From: Sphingosinicella sp. LHD-64
Lineage (GTDB): Bacteria; Pseudomonadota; Alphaproteobacteria; Sphingomonadales; Sphingomonadaceae
Reading direction: 5' to 3'
Length of the DNA: 64,000 nucleotides
Assembly: GCF_031157375.1 (NCBI RefSeq)
Contig: NZ_JAVIFV010000004.1
Location: forward strand, 558,001-622,000
Shown: positions 9,374 through 18,184 of the stretch, piece after piece
Position numbering within the stretch: position 1 is the first letter of the stretch
Layout of the letters: each line of letters begins with the position of its first letter
Notes under the pieces: model-generated
Database searches by the model: none
What the model was told of the DNA's origin: nothing
The model's input: only the letters and a program-made list of their open reading frames with translations
Made by a program: the position numbers and the translations under genes

Positions 9374-10600
9374 ATGCGCATGACGAAGATTGCCCGGTTG
9401 ACCGTGGCCGCGATCGGCACGGCCGCCATCTTTGCTTCCGCTGCCTTCGCCCAGATCCAGCCGCATATCCTCAACATCAGCCGGGACGAACGGATCGCGC
9501 TGAACGCGCTCCAGACGGCGACGGCGACGCCCGACCGGGCGGCGCAGGATACCGCGCTCAACACGGCGCGGGCGGCGGCGCAGAGCGCCAGTGCGCGCTA
9601 TGCCGTGGCCAATCTCCAGTTCCAGCTCGGCCGGGCACGGGGTGACGCCCAGATGCAGAACCAGGCGATCGACGCGCTCGTCGCCTCGGGCGTGCCGCAG
9701 GGCGCGGAGCTCGCGCCGCTCCTCGCCGCACAGGCGAGCAGGGCCTACAGCGCCGGTGACCTGCGCGGCGCCGACCGGTTGCTCACCCGCGTCGTCGAGC
9801 TGCAGCCCAACAATCCCGTGCTCGTCGCCGACCACGCCCAGTACAAGGCGCGGCTCGGCGAGCGGCCGCAGGCGGTGACCCTGTTCCAGCGCGCCATCGA
9901 GCTGCAGCAGGCGGCCGGCCAGCCGGCGCCGCAGAGCTGGCATCAGCGGGCGCTGGCGCTCGCGTTCGACGGTCGGCTGGCGCCGCAGGGCATCGCGCTC
10001 GCCCGCGGGCTCGTCGCGGCCTATCCGTCACCCTCCAACTGGCGCGACGCGCTGCTCGCCTATCGGCAGCTCGGCACGGTCGATGCGACGCTCGACGTCG
10101 ACATCGGTCGGCTGATGCGCGCGACCGGCGCGCTGTTCGGCGAGCGCGACTATCTGGAGCTCGCCCGCAGCCTCGACGGCACCAGCCTGCCTGGCGAGGC
10201 CAAGGCGGTGCTCGACGAAGGGGTGCAGCGCGGCCAGCTCAACGCCAGCGAGGCGGAGGTCCGCCAGCTCATCACCCGGACCAATCCGCGCGCCACCACT
10301 GCCCGCAACGGCCTTGCCCGCGCCCGCACCCAGGCGCTCGCGGCCGACACCGGCGCGCCCGCGCTTGCTGCCGCTGACGCCCAGTTCGGCTTCGGCAATT
10401 ATGCAGAGGCGGCCGAGCTCTACCGCGCCGCGCTCCAGAAGGGTGGGCAGGACCCCAATCTCGTCAACAGCCGGCTCGGCGCGGCCCTCGCGCTGGCGGG
10501 CCAGCGGGCGGAGGCGGAAGCCGCCTGGCGGGCCGTCACCGGCCCGCGCGCCGACCTGGCCGGCTTCTGGATGACCTGGCTCGCCCGCCGCGCTTCGTGA
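9374..10600 (+). CDS. Exported TPR-like repeat protein (first of a tandem pair)
   Basis: A 408-aa protein with a signal peptide (about residues 1-26, ending ASAAFAQ), then helical tetratricopeptide-like units. AGDLRGADRLLTRVVELQPNN and GNYAEAAELYRAALQKG are clear TPR helices. Residues SNWRDALLAYRQ onward align block by block with the next gene, as do the C-terminal halves (RLGAALALAGQRAEAEAAWRAV), so the two are tandem duplicates. Likely a periplasmic scaffold; no catalytic motif. Start at ATG 9374 or the in-frame ATG at 9380. Confidence 0.8.
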   Translation: MRMTKIARLTVAAIGTAAIFASAAFAQIQPHILNISRDERIALNALQTATATPDRAAQDTALNTARAAAQSASARYAVANLQFQLGRARGDAQMQNQAIDALVASGVPQGAELAPLLAAQASRAYSAGDLRGADRLLTRVVELQPNNPVLVADHAQYKARLGERPQAVTLFQRAIELQQAAGQPAPQSWHQRALALAFDGRLAPQGIALARGLVAAYPSPSNWRDALLAYRQLGTVDATLDVDIGRLMRATGALFGERDYLELARSLDGTSLPGEAKAVLDEGVQRGQLNASEAEVRQLITRTNPRATTARNGLARARTQALAADTGAPALAAADAQFGFGNYAEAAELYRAALQKGGQDPNLVNSRLGAALALAGQRAEAEAAWRAVTGPRADLAGFWMTWLARRAS

Positions 10601-10658
10601 CGTCGGCGGAACTCATGCCCGATCGGCGCGTAAGGCGCCTACAAGGAGACTGACCTCG

Positions 10659-11966
10659 ATGAACAAGACCAGAATTACTCTTGCCACCGCGGTGGCGCTC
10701 GGCGTGACCGGTGAGTTCTTCAACGTCTCGGCTGATGCCCAGGGCCTCAGGATGCGCGACCGCGACAAGGAGCAGCGCGAGCGCGGCCGGGGCCAACAGG
10801 AGGGGCAGCAACAGCAGGGACAGGCCCGGATCGACCAGCTCAGCCGCGAGGAGAATGCGGCGATCGTCCCGGTCTATCAGGCGGTCCAGTCGCAGGACTG
10901 GGCGACGGCCCAGGCCGGGCTGCCGGCGGCGCAGCAGGCGGCGCAGAGCCCCTATGCGCGCTACGTCGTGGGCCAGCTCCAGCTCCAGATCGGGACCGGC
11001 ACCAACAATACCCAGCTTCAGGCCCAGGCGGTCGATGCGATGGTCGCCAGCGGCGGCGCGCCTGCGGAATCGGTGCCGCAGCTGCTGCGCGCCCAGGCGA
11101 ATTTCGCCCTCCAGGCATCGAATTACCCTGTCGCGGAGGCCGCGCTGACCCGCCTCCTGGAAGCCAATCCCAACGATGCGGATCTCATCGGCACGCTCGG
11201 GCAGGTGAAGCTGCGCCAGAACAAGAACGATGAGGCGCTCGCCCTCTTCCGCCGCGCCATCGAGGTCGGCTCAGCCGGCGGCCAGCGGCCGTCGGAAGAC
11301 GTCTACAAGCGCGCCCTCGCCGCGGCCTATCAGGCGCGCATGGTCCAGCCCTCGCTCGAGCTCGCCCAGGCGCTGGTGACGGCCTATCCGACGCCGGCCA
11401 ACTGGCGCGACACCCTGCTGATCTACAAGGAGTTGGTCGGCGTCCAGGGCTCGGTCGATCTCGATCTCTTCCGCCTGATGCGCGCGGTCGGCGCGCTCAC
11501 CAGCGAGGCGGACTATGTTCTCTATGCCGAGCAGCTCAATCGCGGCGGCCTGCCCGGCGAGGTGAAGGCGGTGCTCGATCAGGGCGTGTCGCGCAATGTG
11601 CTGCGCGCCGGCGGCGCCCACGCCCAGCTGCTGTCGGCGGCGAACGGGGCAGTTGCCGACGACCGCGCCGGGCTCGCCGGCCAGCGCGCGGCCGCCATGT
11701 CGGCGCCCGATGCGCGGCGCGCGGTCGGTCTGGCCGACGCCTTCGCGAGCTACGGCCAATATGCCGAGGCGGCGACGCTCTATCGCGCGGCGCTGCAGAA
11801 GAGCGGCGCCGATGCCGGGATGATCAACACCCGTCTCGGCGCGGCCCTGGCCCAGGCCGGGCAGCGCGCCGAGGCCGAAGCGGCGTTCCGGGCGGTCGGC
11901 TCCGGGCCCTATCAGCAGCTCGCCGCCTTCTGGCTGCTCTGGCTGCAGAGCCGCCCGGCCGCCTGA
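10659..11966 (+). CDS. Exported TPR-like repeat protein (second of a tandem pair)
   Basis: A 435-aa paralogue of the preceding gene with a signal peptide followed by a charged, Gln-rich segment (RDRDKEQRERGRGQQEGQQ, about residues 33-51). TPR-like helices follow: ASNYPVAEAALTRLLEANPND and GQYAEAATLYRAALQKSG. Shared blocks include NWRDTLLIYKEL, LFRLMRAVGALTSEADY and LPGEVKAVLDQGVSRN. The Gln/Arg insert is absent from the first copy. A ribosome-binding site (AAGGAGA) supports the ATG at 10659. Function unknown; export and repeats suggest protein-protein contacts in the envelope. Confidence 0.8.
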   Translation: MNKTRITLATAVALGVTGEFFNVSADAQGLRMRDRDKEQRERGRGQQEGQQQQGQARIDQLSREENAAIVPVYQAVQSQDWATAQAGLPAAQQAAQSPYARYVVGQLQLQIGTGTNNTQLQAQAVDAMVASGGAPAESVPQLLRAQANFALQASNYPVAEAALTRLLEANPNDADLIGTLGQVKLRQNKNDEALALFRRAIEVGSAGGQRPSEDVYKRALAAAYQARMVQPSLELAQALVTAYPTPANWRDTLLIYKELVGVQGSVDLDLFRLMRAVGALTSEADYVLYAEQLNRGGLPGEVKAVLDQGVSRNVLRAGGAHAQLLSAANGAVADDRAGLAGQRAAAMSAPDARRAVGLADAFASYGQYAEAATLYRAALQKSGADAGMINTRLGAALAQAGQRAEAEAAFRAVGSGPYQQLAAFWLLWLQSRPAA

Positions 11967-11977
11967 GCCGGTTTTTT

Positions 11978-12006
11978 CCGGCCCGTCCCGATTTGCGACG
12001 GGCCGG
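11978..12006. terminator. Strong stem-loop after the TPR-like pair
   Basis: CCGGCCCGTC pairs perfectly with GACGGGCCGG across a 9-nt loop, starting 12 nt after the stop codon. A run of six T residues lies before, not after, the stem, so a standard rho-independent terminator is not fully satisfied. It may instead protect the 3' end of the transcript. Confidence 0.5.
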
Positions 12007-12078
12007 AATCGCCCACTTCCGCAGGTCGAACGCCACGGTTAGTCCTCCGCTTGAGGCTTTGAGCGGGGCAGACGGACG

Positions 12079-13737
12079 ATGCGTTTCGATGACAGGATCG
12101 CGACGGTGCTGGCGCGGCCGGCCGACCATCGCGACCGCGCGACCGCGCAGTGGCGCCAGCTCGTCGACCTGCTCGCTCAGCATCGCGGCGAGGAGAGCGA
12201 GGAGGTCGGGCGCGCCTATGCGTTCCTCGAAGCGCGTCGGAGCGCGATCGAGCCTGCCACGCGTCGCCGCATCGCCGCGGCGCTGGCGGGACGCGCGGTC
12301 GCGCCGGGGCTGGTCGAATTCTTTGCCGCCGACAGTCCGCCGATCGCCGCGCCATTGATCGCCGGCGCCCGGCTCGAAGCCGACCAGTGGCTGGCCCTGC
12401 TGCCCCGCCTCGGCCCGTCGGCGCGCGCCCTGCTGCGCCATCGCCGGGATCTGCCCCCGTCGGTCACCCAGGCGCTCGCCGCCTTCGGGCGGAGCGACTT
12501 CGTGCTGGAAGGCGCGGTCGCCGAAGCGCCGGTCGCCGTCCCGCCGGCACCCGAGCGCAGCGAATCGCAGATTCGCGAGCTGGTCGAGCGGATCGAGGCT
12601 TATCGCCGGCACAAGGAGGAAGAGCGGCCCACGGCCGCATTCTCCCCGCCGCCGCCCGATCCGGACGAGCCGATCGACGCGTTCCGCTGGGAGACGGCCA
12701 GCGACGGCACGATTTGTTGGGTGGACAGTCCGGCGCGGGGGCCGCTGGTCGGCCAGACGATCGCCGCGATCGCCGCCCCGGGTCATTATGGCGTCGACGG
12801 CCAGGCGGCCGGCGCATTCGAGAAGCGGGCGCCGTTCCGCGATGCCCGCTTCCGGGTGCCGGGGGAAGGGGCGTCGGGCGGCGACTGGCGGATTTCGGGC
12901 GTGCCCTATTTCGATCCGCACCGCGGTGGCTTTCTCGGCTATCGCGGGACCGCGCGCCGCCCGCGCGTCGACGAAACCGCACGCACGGCTGGGGCCAGCG
13001 GGGTGTTCGGCACCGAGTTTCCAGCTGATTCGCTGCGTCAGCTGATCCACGAGCTGCGCACGCCGCTGAACGCGATCATCGGCTTCTCCGAGATGATCGA
13101 GGGCCAGTATCTTGGCCCGGCCGCGAGCGGCTACCGCGCCCGCGCCGGCGACATGATCGGCCAGGCGCGCCGTCTCCTTTCCGCAGTCGACGATCTCGAC
13201 ACGGCGGCGCGGATCGAATCGCGCCGGCTGGAGCTGGACGACAGCGCAGTCGACGCAGTGGCCTTGCTCTGCCGTCTCCACGAATCCTACGAGCGGGTCG
13301 CCGCCGACCGCGGTGCACGCCTGTCGCTCGACATCGCGCTCGATCTGCCGCTCGCCCGGGTGGCGCCGGCCGCGGCCGAGCGGATGATCGCCCGCCTGCT
13401 CGCCGCCACCATCGGCCTTGCCGAGGAAGGGGAGACGATCGCGGCGACGATGGCGACCGCAGGGGCCGCGGACCGCCCGATGTTGCGCCTCTCGCTCGAT
13501 CGCCCGCGCGCGATCGCCGGCGCCGGCGAGGCGGCCTTGCTCGACCCCGGCTACAGCCCGGAGGGCGACTGGCCCGCCGCCCCGGTGCTCGGCCTCGGCT
13601 TCGCGCTGCGCCTGGTACGCAACCTGGCCCAGGCGGTGGGCGGCGAGCTGTTGATCGGCAGTGCGCGCATCGCGCTGGACCTGCCGGCGCTTGCCGAGGC
13701 GGAAGCTTTCGCGGGGCAGAGCGAAAGCGGCAGCTGA
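12079..13737 (+). CDS. Sensor histidine kinase with DUF2336-like helical N-terminus and reduced ATPase domain
   Basis: A 552-aa soluble protein. Residues 1-160 are Ala/Arg/Leu-rich helices resembling the DUF2336-type repeat segment found in some alphaproteobacterial kinases. A PAS-like region follows (about 195-300), then a clear HisKA box LIHELRTPLNAIIGFSEMI with the phospho-accepting His. The ATPase part keeps a G2-like segment GLGFALRLVRNLAQAVGGEL, but the N box reads RMIARLLAATIGLA, without the usual Asn. No response regulator is adjacent and no transmembrane segment is seen, so it probably reads a cytoplasmic cue. Whether it can bind ATP is open. Confidence 0.75.
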   Translation: MRFDDRIATVLARPADHRDRATAQWRQLVDLLAQHRGEESEEVGRAYAFLEARRSAIEPATRRRIAAALAGRAVAPGLVEFFAADSPPIAAPLIAGARLEADQWLALLPRLGPSARALLRHRRDLPPSVTQALAAFGRSDFVLEGAVAEAPVAVPPAPERSESQIRELVERIEAYRRHKEEERPTAAFSPPPPDPDEPIDAFRWETASDGTICWVDSPARGPLVGQTIAAIAAPGHYGVDGQAAGAFEKRAPFRDARFRVPGEGASGGDWRISGVPYFDPHRGGFLGYRGTARRPRVDETARTAGASGVFGTEFPADSLRQLIHELRTPLNAIIGFSEMIEGQYLGPAASGYRARAGDMIGQARRLLSAVDDLDTAARIESRRLELDDSAVDAVALLCRLHESYERVAADRGARLSLDIALDLPLARVAPAAAERMIARLLAATIGLAEEGETIAATMATAGAADRPMLRLSLDRPRAIAGAGEAALLDPGYSPEGDWPAAPVLGLGFALRLVRNLAQAVGGELLIGSARIALDLPALAEAEAFAGQSESGS

Positions 13738-13790
13738 CTCGGGCTGGTCTTGTTCTCCCGGCTCGGCTATCTCACCGCCGGCTTCGGGAC

Positions 13791-13865
13791 GGGCCTGTAG
13801 CTCAACGGTAGAGCCGGCCGCTCATAACGGCTTGGTTGCAGGTTCGAATCCTGCCGGGCCCACCA
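13791..13865 (+). tRNA. tRNA-Ile(CAU), lysidine type
   Basis: A 75-nt cloverleaf with encoded CCA. The acceptor stem GGGCCTG/CGGGCCC pairs with one G-T, the D arm is GCTC/GAGC, the anticodon loop is CTCATAA (anticodon CAT), and the T loop is TTCGAAT. The CAT anticodon fits Met or Ile; the stem and variable loop (CGGCTTGGTTG) look like bacterial tRNA-Ile2, whose C34 becomes lysidine, rather than elongator tRNA-Met. Confidence 0.85.
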
Positions 13866-13882
13866 GGAGTTCGACCGGGTCG

Positions 13883-13931
<49 letters not shown>

Positions 13932-13938
13932 GCAATGC

Positions 13939-14145
13939 TCAATCATTGGCGGCTTTCTGCGGTTTTTGAAATATTGACGGAACTGGTTCGGGACTATTCC
14001 GGGACTCGGCTGCAATCATGGCCTGGCGCACGGCGTCCTCATCCGTGTGGAAGTAGCGCTTCGTCGTCCTGATATCGCTATGCCCGGCCAGCCGATTGGC
14101 CGCCTCGATGCTTCCCGTGACCTTCTCCATCCGCAACAACGTAGT
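13939..14145 (-). pseudogene. Tyrosine recombinase (integrase) C-terminal remnant
   Basis: The last ~68 codons of a phage-type integrase: LRMEKVTGSIEAANRLAGHS, then DIRTTKRYFHTDEDAVRQAM. The H-x-x-TT-RY motif carries the late catalytic His and the nucleophilic Tyr. Upstream of about 14145 the frame no longer resembles an integrase, and the N-terminal and core-binding domains are missing. It ends 8 bp from the left attachment repeat, as expected for the gene that made the insertion. Confidence 0.8.
13985..14007. repeat. 23-bp direct repeat, left copy (integrase tail)
   Basis: GGTTCGGGACTATTCCGGGA plus CTC is found here and, in the same orientation, at 16261-16283. Here it encodes ESRNSPEP of the integrase tail on the minus strand. 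Confidence 0.8.
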
Positions 14146-14255
14146 GCTCTCCACTTTCCATCTCCACATGCTGTTCGAACCGGGCAATCCCTTCCACCGT
14201 AACCCTGCGAAACGGGAGCGGTTCGGCAATCGGCGCTGGGGCGATCACGTCGCGG

Positions 14256-14567
14256 ATGGCGAGCGCGGGCCGCACAAAGACCTTTTTCATCGATTTCACG
14301 TTGGGGACCGGGTTCAACTTCGGAACCACGCCGCGACTGCGGTTGCCGCTGTCAGTGGGATTGATGGGCGCCACCGGCACTGGTTTGGTGTTCAGCAATG
14401 GCGCGCCCTATGTGGTGGCGGTCCAGTGCCCTCCTTCGACGACAGATGTCTATCCCTATTCGGCTTTGAATTCGGCTTCCGCGTGGACCACGACCTCGCC
14501 GAATACCTGGGTGTCAGGCGACAGCGGCAATTTCACCGTGACCATGGAATATGAGTACACGGTATGA
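14256..14567 (+). CDS. Small hypothetical protein of the integrative element, phage-structural-like
   Basis: A 103-aa protein rich in Thr, Ser, Gly and aromatic residues (LVFSNGAPYVVAVQCPP, TWVSGDSGNFTVTMEYEYTV), a composition typical of beta-rich phage tail or decoration proteins. I do not recognise a family. The frame is open upstream to 14145 without a standard start, so the gene may be 5'-truncated by the event that removed the integrase body. It converges on the FkbM gene with 8 bp between stop codons. Confidence 0.45.
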   Translation: MASAGRTKTFFIDFTLGTGFNFGTTPRLRLPLSVGLMGATGTGLVFSNGAPYVVAVQCPPSTTDVYPYSALNSASAWTTTSPNTWVSGDSGNFTVTMEYEYTV

Positions 14568-14575
14568 GCCGGACC

Positions 14576-15394
14576 CTACGCGTGGCGAGCGACCACGTTG
14601 AAGCCCGGCTCATATTGCTCATCGAGAGCGGCAACGCGTGCCTTGATGCCCGCAGCGTCCAAGCGGTGCCCGCCCATGTCCTCAAAGACGTAGCCCAATT
14701 TGGCGAGGATGCGGAACGGATCGGGGCGCCCCTGTTCGTATTGGTACACGCTCGCCTCTGCGATGATCGGCGGACGGAAGCGCATGAGCGTGGATCTCGC
14801 GCCCTCAAAGGCGAGACCCTCAAAGCCGTCGATGTCGATCTTGATGAGGTCGACGTGGGCAATTCCATTCTGCGCGACCCAGTCGTCCAATCGGACGAAG
14901 GTGATGTGCGCTGGCCCACCATCAGCTCTGGTTCCATTGTGCTGCCAGCTCGACCGGAAATCCATCATCGCCGCTCTTGCGTGGTCCGAGAGGGCAAGAC
15001 GAAGCGGCTCGATCGAGAGATGGGGATTGAGGCCGGCGTTCTTCGCGAGTTTGTCGAAGGCGAAGGGCGTAGGCTCGAAAGCGTAAACCTTCCCGCCTTT
15101 TGCAAGAGCCGCGAATCGCAGGGCGTGAAGACCAACATTGGCGCCAATGTCGAGGACGGTCATTCCCGGCTTGGTCATGGTTTCGATGCGCGCAACCACG
15201 TCGCGTTCAAAGCTGCCCTGATAGGCCGCCATTTCCATGATCTCGTCGAGGTGGAGCTCAGCCTTATAGGCGCCGAAGTCCTTAACCACGATGCGCCCTC
15301 GGTAAGGTGCAGCCGCGATCCGGAGCGCCATGCCTCTGAGAGATGGAGGAAGCGCGTAATAAACACGCCGAGCGACAGCTTTCGCGAGCGACAT
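14576..15394 (-). CDS. FkbM family SAM-dependent methyltransferase
   Basis: A 272-aa methyltransferase. MTVLDIGANVGLHALRFAA (about residues 77-95) is SAM motif I, followed by VYAFEPTPFAFDKLAKNAGL (motif II), and VDLIKIDIDGFEGLAFEGA is the FkbM signature. Members O-methylate sugars, polyketides or other small molecules; the substrate is unknown. It is the only apparently intact enzyme in the tRNA-Pro element and has no glycan or polyketide genes nearby, so it is probably imported cargo. ATG 15394 begins MSLAKAVARRVYY. Confidence 0.88.
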   Translation of the reverse strand: MSLAKAVARRVYYALPPSLRGMALRIAAAPYRGRIVVKDFGAYKAELHLDEIMEMAAYQGSFERDVVARIETMTKPGMTVLDIGANVGLHALRFAALAKGGKVYAFEPTPFAFDKLAKNAGLNPHLSIEPLRLALSDHARAAMMDFRSSWQHNGTRADGGPAHITFVRLDDWVAQNGIAHVDLIKIDIDGFEGLAFEGARSTLMRFRPPIIAEASVYQYEQGRPDPFRILAKLGYVFEDMGGHRLDAAGIKARVAALDEQYEPGFNVVARHA

Positions 15395-15697
15395 GCCGCA
15401 TGAATAGCAACAGAAACAGGAGAAGGTCTATAGCCATGCCAGCATTCTCTGAAGCCGCCTCGCCATGACCCCCGACGCCTTCGCCTTTCTCCACGGCCCG
15501 ACGCTTCTCGCCTGCGCATTCGAGCCCGTCCTGGACGCGCGTTGTGGGTCCGGCGACGATTGCCGCCGTCAAGGTTTGGATAGCGTCTGTGGGCGTGTCT
15601 GGCGCGGTCTCAGCCTATCAGGACGCGCGCCGAGGCTTCACCGCCAGCTCGGCACGTTCGACACGTTCGGGCGCGGCTGGCTGCGACGGGTCGATGA
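15395..15697. other. Degenerate stretch inside the integrative element
   Basis: About 300 bp with no intact gene. A plus-strand frame from the GTG at 15544 encodes VGPATIAAVKVWIASVGVSG, which looks like the N-terminus of a small hydrophobic phage protein, but it decays into Arg/Ser-rich shadow. On the minus strand a hydrophobic run (MAIDLLLFLLLF) lies upstream of the FkbM start. I read this as remnants. Confidence 0.5.
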
Positions 15698-15763
15698 GGT
15701 CGAGGCGGAAGCGAAGCCTTTTACTGGATCGACATCGACGACCCGGAGACGACCTTCGCCAAT

Positions 15764-15949
15764 ATGCGCAAATCGATGGTTCGCCGGAGAGAGCAAATGG
15801 TGGACGATGGTGTCCAACTCTCCCTCGACCTCGATCATTGGAATGGCATTCGGCCAGCCGAAGAGCATATCAATCTGCCGATGGATCTGGACCCAGATAT
15901 TGAATGGCGGAAGAACTCTTTGGACGACGAAGAGCCAAAAGCGGCCTAA
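15764..15949 (+). CDS. Small acidic hypothetical protein, probably 5'-truncated
   Basis: The 61-aa product reads MRKSMVRRREQMVDDGVQLS then LDLDHWNGIRPAEEHINLP, with coherent codon use. The same frame continues upstream without a stop to 15698, giving EAFYWIDIDDPETTFANM before the first ATG, so the natural start was probably further upstream and lost. No family recognised; such acidic proteins are common in prophages and islands. Its stop codon overlaps the stop of the convergent frameshifted gene. Confidence 0.5.
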   Translation: MRKSMVRRREQMVDDGVQLSLDLDHWNGIRPAEEHINLPMDLDPDIEWRKNSLDDEEPKAA

Positions 15950-16169
15950 TCGTCCCGCTTCCAGCGGGCCAGCGCGGCGACCTGCGCGATTTCCTTTCGC
16001 TGCTCAGCCGTAAGGACCTTTCGCCGGCTGCGCCGCCATGTCTGGCCCTTTCCGCAGTTTCCATACGGGCCGGAGCCTCGCCTTCTTCCGCATCACCCGT
16101 TGCAATATCCGTGATGAGCTTCGCGAGCTGGTTGGGATCGCGGGGACGCTTGGGGTGCTTCTCCGCCAT
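15946..16169 (-). pseudogene. Small conserved island-type protein with an internal frameshift
   Basis: The N-terminus MAEKHPKRPRDPNQLAKLIT followed by DIATGDAEE matches a conserved small protein of alphaproteobacteria, in which an RxGG linker and a Lys/Ala-rich tail follow. The expected tail (RKVLTAEQRKEIAQVA then ALARWKRDD) is present but in another frame, so a single-base indel lies between about 16021 and 16035. Read-through in the first frame gives only Arg/Ser-rich shadow. Confidence 0.7.
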
Positions 16170-16377
16170 CCCAGCTATATGGCACCGGCCCCGCCGAGGC
16201 GCCAGACCGGGAAAATTTCAAACTGACCCACTACCGGGCGATCGGTGTTCTTGGCACCCCGGTTCGGGACTATTCCGGGACTCTCTTTGCAGCTTCCTGC
16301 CATGTTCTGCCGCGAAACTGCCGCGAACGAATGGCCGGTTGACCGCGCAAGAGAGGCGCCCCTAAGGGGAAACCCGT
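16170..16377. other. Non-coding right part of the integrative element
   Basis: 208 bp with no gene. It contains the right copy of the 23-bp repeat. Read on the minus strand, the repeat again gives ESRNSPEP followed by a stop about 45 nt later, which suggests the tail of a second related integrase rather than chance. Confidence 0.5.
16261..16283. repeat. 23-bp direct repeat, right copy
   Basis: Identical to 13985-14007 in the same orientation. It lies 95 bp left of the right tRNA-Pro repeat. Either an integrase arm-type binding site or a fragment of a second integrase gene. Confidence 0.75.
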
Positions 16378-16379
16378 GT

Positions 16380-16458
<79 letters not shown>

Positions 16459-16462
16459 CGTC

Positions 16463-18184
16463 TCAGGGCGTTTCCTTTGTCAGCGCCTCGTCGAGCGCGG
16501 CGGCCAGCGTCTCCAGCCGGTAGGGCTTGAGGATAAGCGGCCGCCCGCCGGTGGCGCCCTCGGCGATCTCGTCGGAAAAGCCGGTGGTGAGGATGACGGG
16601 CAGCTCCGGATGGGCCTCGCGCAGGGCCTCGGCGAGCTCGAGGCCGCTCATGCCCGGCATGACGACGTCGCTGAATACCGCGTCGAACGGCGCGCTGGCG
16701 GCGGTCTCCAGCGCCTTGCGGCCGGAGCGGACCCGGGTCACGTCATGGCCGAGCTCGCCGAGCAGGATCGCGGCAAACTCGCCGACCTCGTCATTGTCCT
16801 CGACCAGCAGGATCCGGCCGGTCCGGCCGCTCGCGATCCGCCGGGCGCCGTCGCCGTTCGGCCGCACCGCCTGGCCGCCGCTGCAGGGAAGGAGGAGCGT
16901 CACGGTGGTGCCCGCGCCCGGGGCGCTGACGATGCGCACGTCGCCGCCGGACTGGGTGGCGAAGCCGTAGACCTGGCTGAGCCCGAGGCCGGTGCCCTTG
17001 CCGGTCGCCTTGGTGGTGAAGAACGGCTCGATCGCCCGGGTCAGCGTCTCCTCGTCCATGCCCGAGCCGCTGTCGCTGACCGAGACGCCGACCATGTTGT
17101 CGGTGGCGGCGGTGCGGATGGTGAGCGTGCCGCCGTCGGGCATGGCGTCGCGGGCATTGACCGCGATGTTGAGCAAGGCCGATTCGAGCTGGGCCCGGTC
17201 GGCCTCGACCGCGCAGGGCAGCACCGCCAGCTCGGTGCGCACCGCGATCCGCTCGCCGAGCGTGCGGTCGAGCAGGTCGGTCATGCCCTCGATCAGGGCG
17301 TTGACGTCGATCACCTCGGGCTGGAGCGGCTGGCGGCGGGCAAAGGCGAGGAGCTGGCCGGTAAGGGCCGCGGCGCGGTCGGCGGACTGGACGATCGCCT
17401 CGGCCATGCGCGCGCGCTTCTCCTCGGCGAGACCGGGCCGGCGCAGCATGTCAGCCGAGCCCTGAATGACGGTCAGCAAGTTGTTGAAATCGTGGGCGAT
17501 GCCGCCGGTGAGTTGGCCCAGTGCCTGGAGTTTCTGGGCCTGGCGGAGCTGGTCCTCCGCCTTCTCGCGCTCGCCGATCTGGACGCGCAGCTCGGTATTG
17601 GCCTCGGCGAGCGCGTCGGCGCGCTCCAGCAACTCGCGGTTGGCGCGCCGGAGCGCCGCCTGGGCGAAGCCGAGCACGGCGACGACGAGCACCGCCATGA
17701 CCACCAGCAGCACGATGACGAGGTTGCGCGAGAGGCGCCGCGAGAGCGGCTCGGCATCGGCGGCGAGATAGACCGCGCCGATCCGCTCGCCGCCGCGCGT
17801 CACCGGCACGCTCGCCTGCGTGAGCGATGCGGGGACGGGGAAGGGGCGGTCGAGCCGGGGCGGCGGATCGGCGCCGTCGCGGCCATAGCCGGCGATCCGC
17901 GCGCCGCTGCGGTCATAGACGCCGATGGTGCGGATCTCGCGGTTGACTCTCAGGACGTCGACCGCTTCCTGCGCTGCGCGCGCGTCGCCGAAATCGAGCG
18001 CCGCGGTGACGCTGGCGGCGAGGATGTCGGCCTGGACCCGCGTCTCCTGCTCCTGCAGCTCGCGGTAGGAGGCTTCGCTCTGCAGGATGACGCCGATGCC
18101 GGCGAGGAGCAGCAGTGCGACCGTCGCCAGGATCGCGAGGGGTGCCGAGCTCCAGCTCAGCGGGACCTGGGCCGGTCGCCTCAT
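16463..18184 (-). CDS. Hybrid sensor histidine kinase with CHASE8-like sensor and receiver domain
   Basis: A 573-aa membrane kinase: TM segment (about residues 12-32), a periplasmic region with [20 protein letters not shown] and the regularly spaced blocks of CHASE8 sensors, a second TM near 150-172 and a coiled coil ([18 protein letters not shown]). A HisKA box follows with [20 protein letters not shown], then the ATPase domain with [24 protein letters not shown] and [13 protein letters not shown], and finally a receiver domain ([18 protein letters not shown], phospho-Asp in FSDVVMPG). The true start is the ATG at 18184, overlapping the YfiR-like gene by 4 bp (ATGA), so the two are translationally coupled and presumably act together. 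Confidence 0.9.
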   Translation of the reverse strand: MRRPAQVPLSWSSAPLAILATVALLLLAGIGVILQSEASYRELQEQETRVQADILAASVTAALDFGDARAAQEAVDVLRVNREIRTIGVYDRSGARIAGYGRDGADPPPRLDRPFPVPASLTQASVPVTRGGERIGAVYLAADAEPLSRRLSRNLVIVLLVVMAVLVVAVLGFAQAALRRANRELLERADALAEANTELRVQIGEREKAEDQLRQAQKLQALGQLTGGIAHDFNNLLTVIQGSADMLRRPGLAEEKRARMAEAIVQSADRAAALTGQLLAFARRQPLQPEVIDVNALIEGMTDLLDRTLGERIAVRTELAVLPCAVEADRAQLESALLNIAVNARDAMPDGGTLTIRTAATDNMVGVSVSDSGSGMDEETLTRAIEPFFTTKATGKGTGLGLSQVYGFATQSGGDVRIVSAPGAGTTVTLLLPCSGGQAVRPNGDGARRIASGRTGRILLVEDNDEVGEFAAILLGELGHDVTRVRSGRKALETAASAPFDAVFSDVVMPGMSGLELAEALREAHPELPVILTTGFSDEIAEGATGGRPLILKPYRLETLAAALDEALTKETP

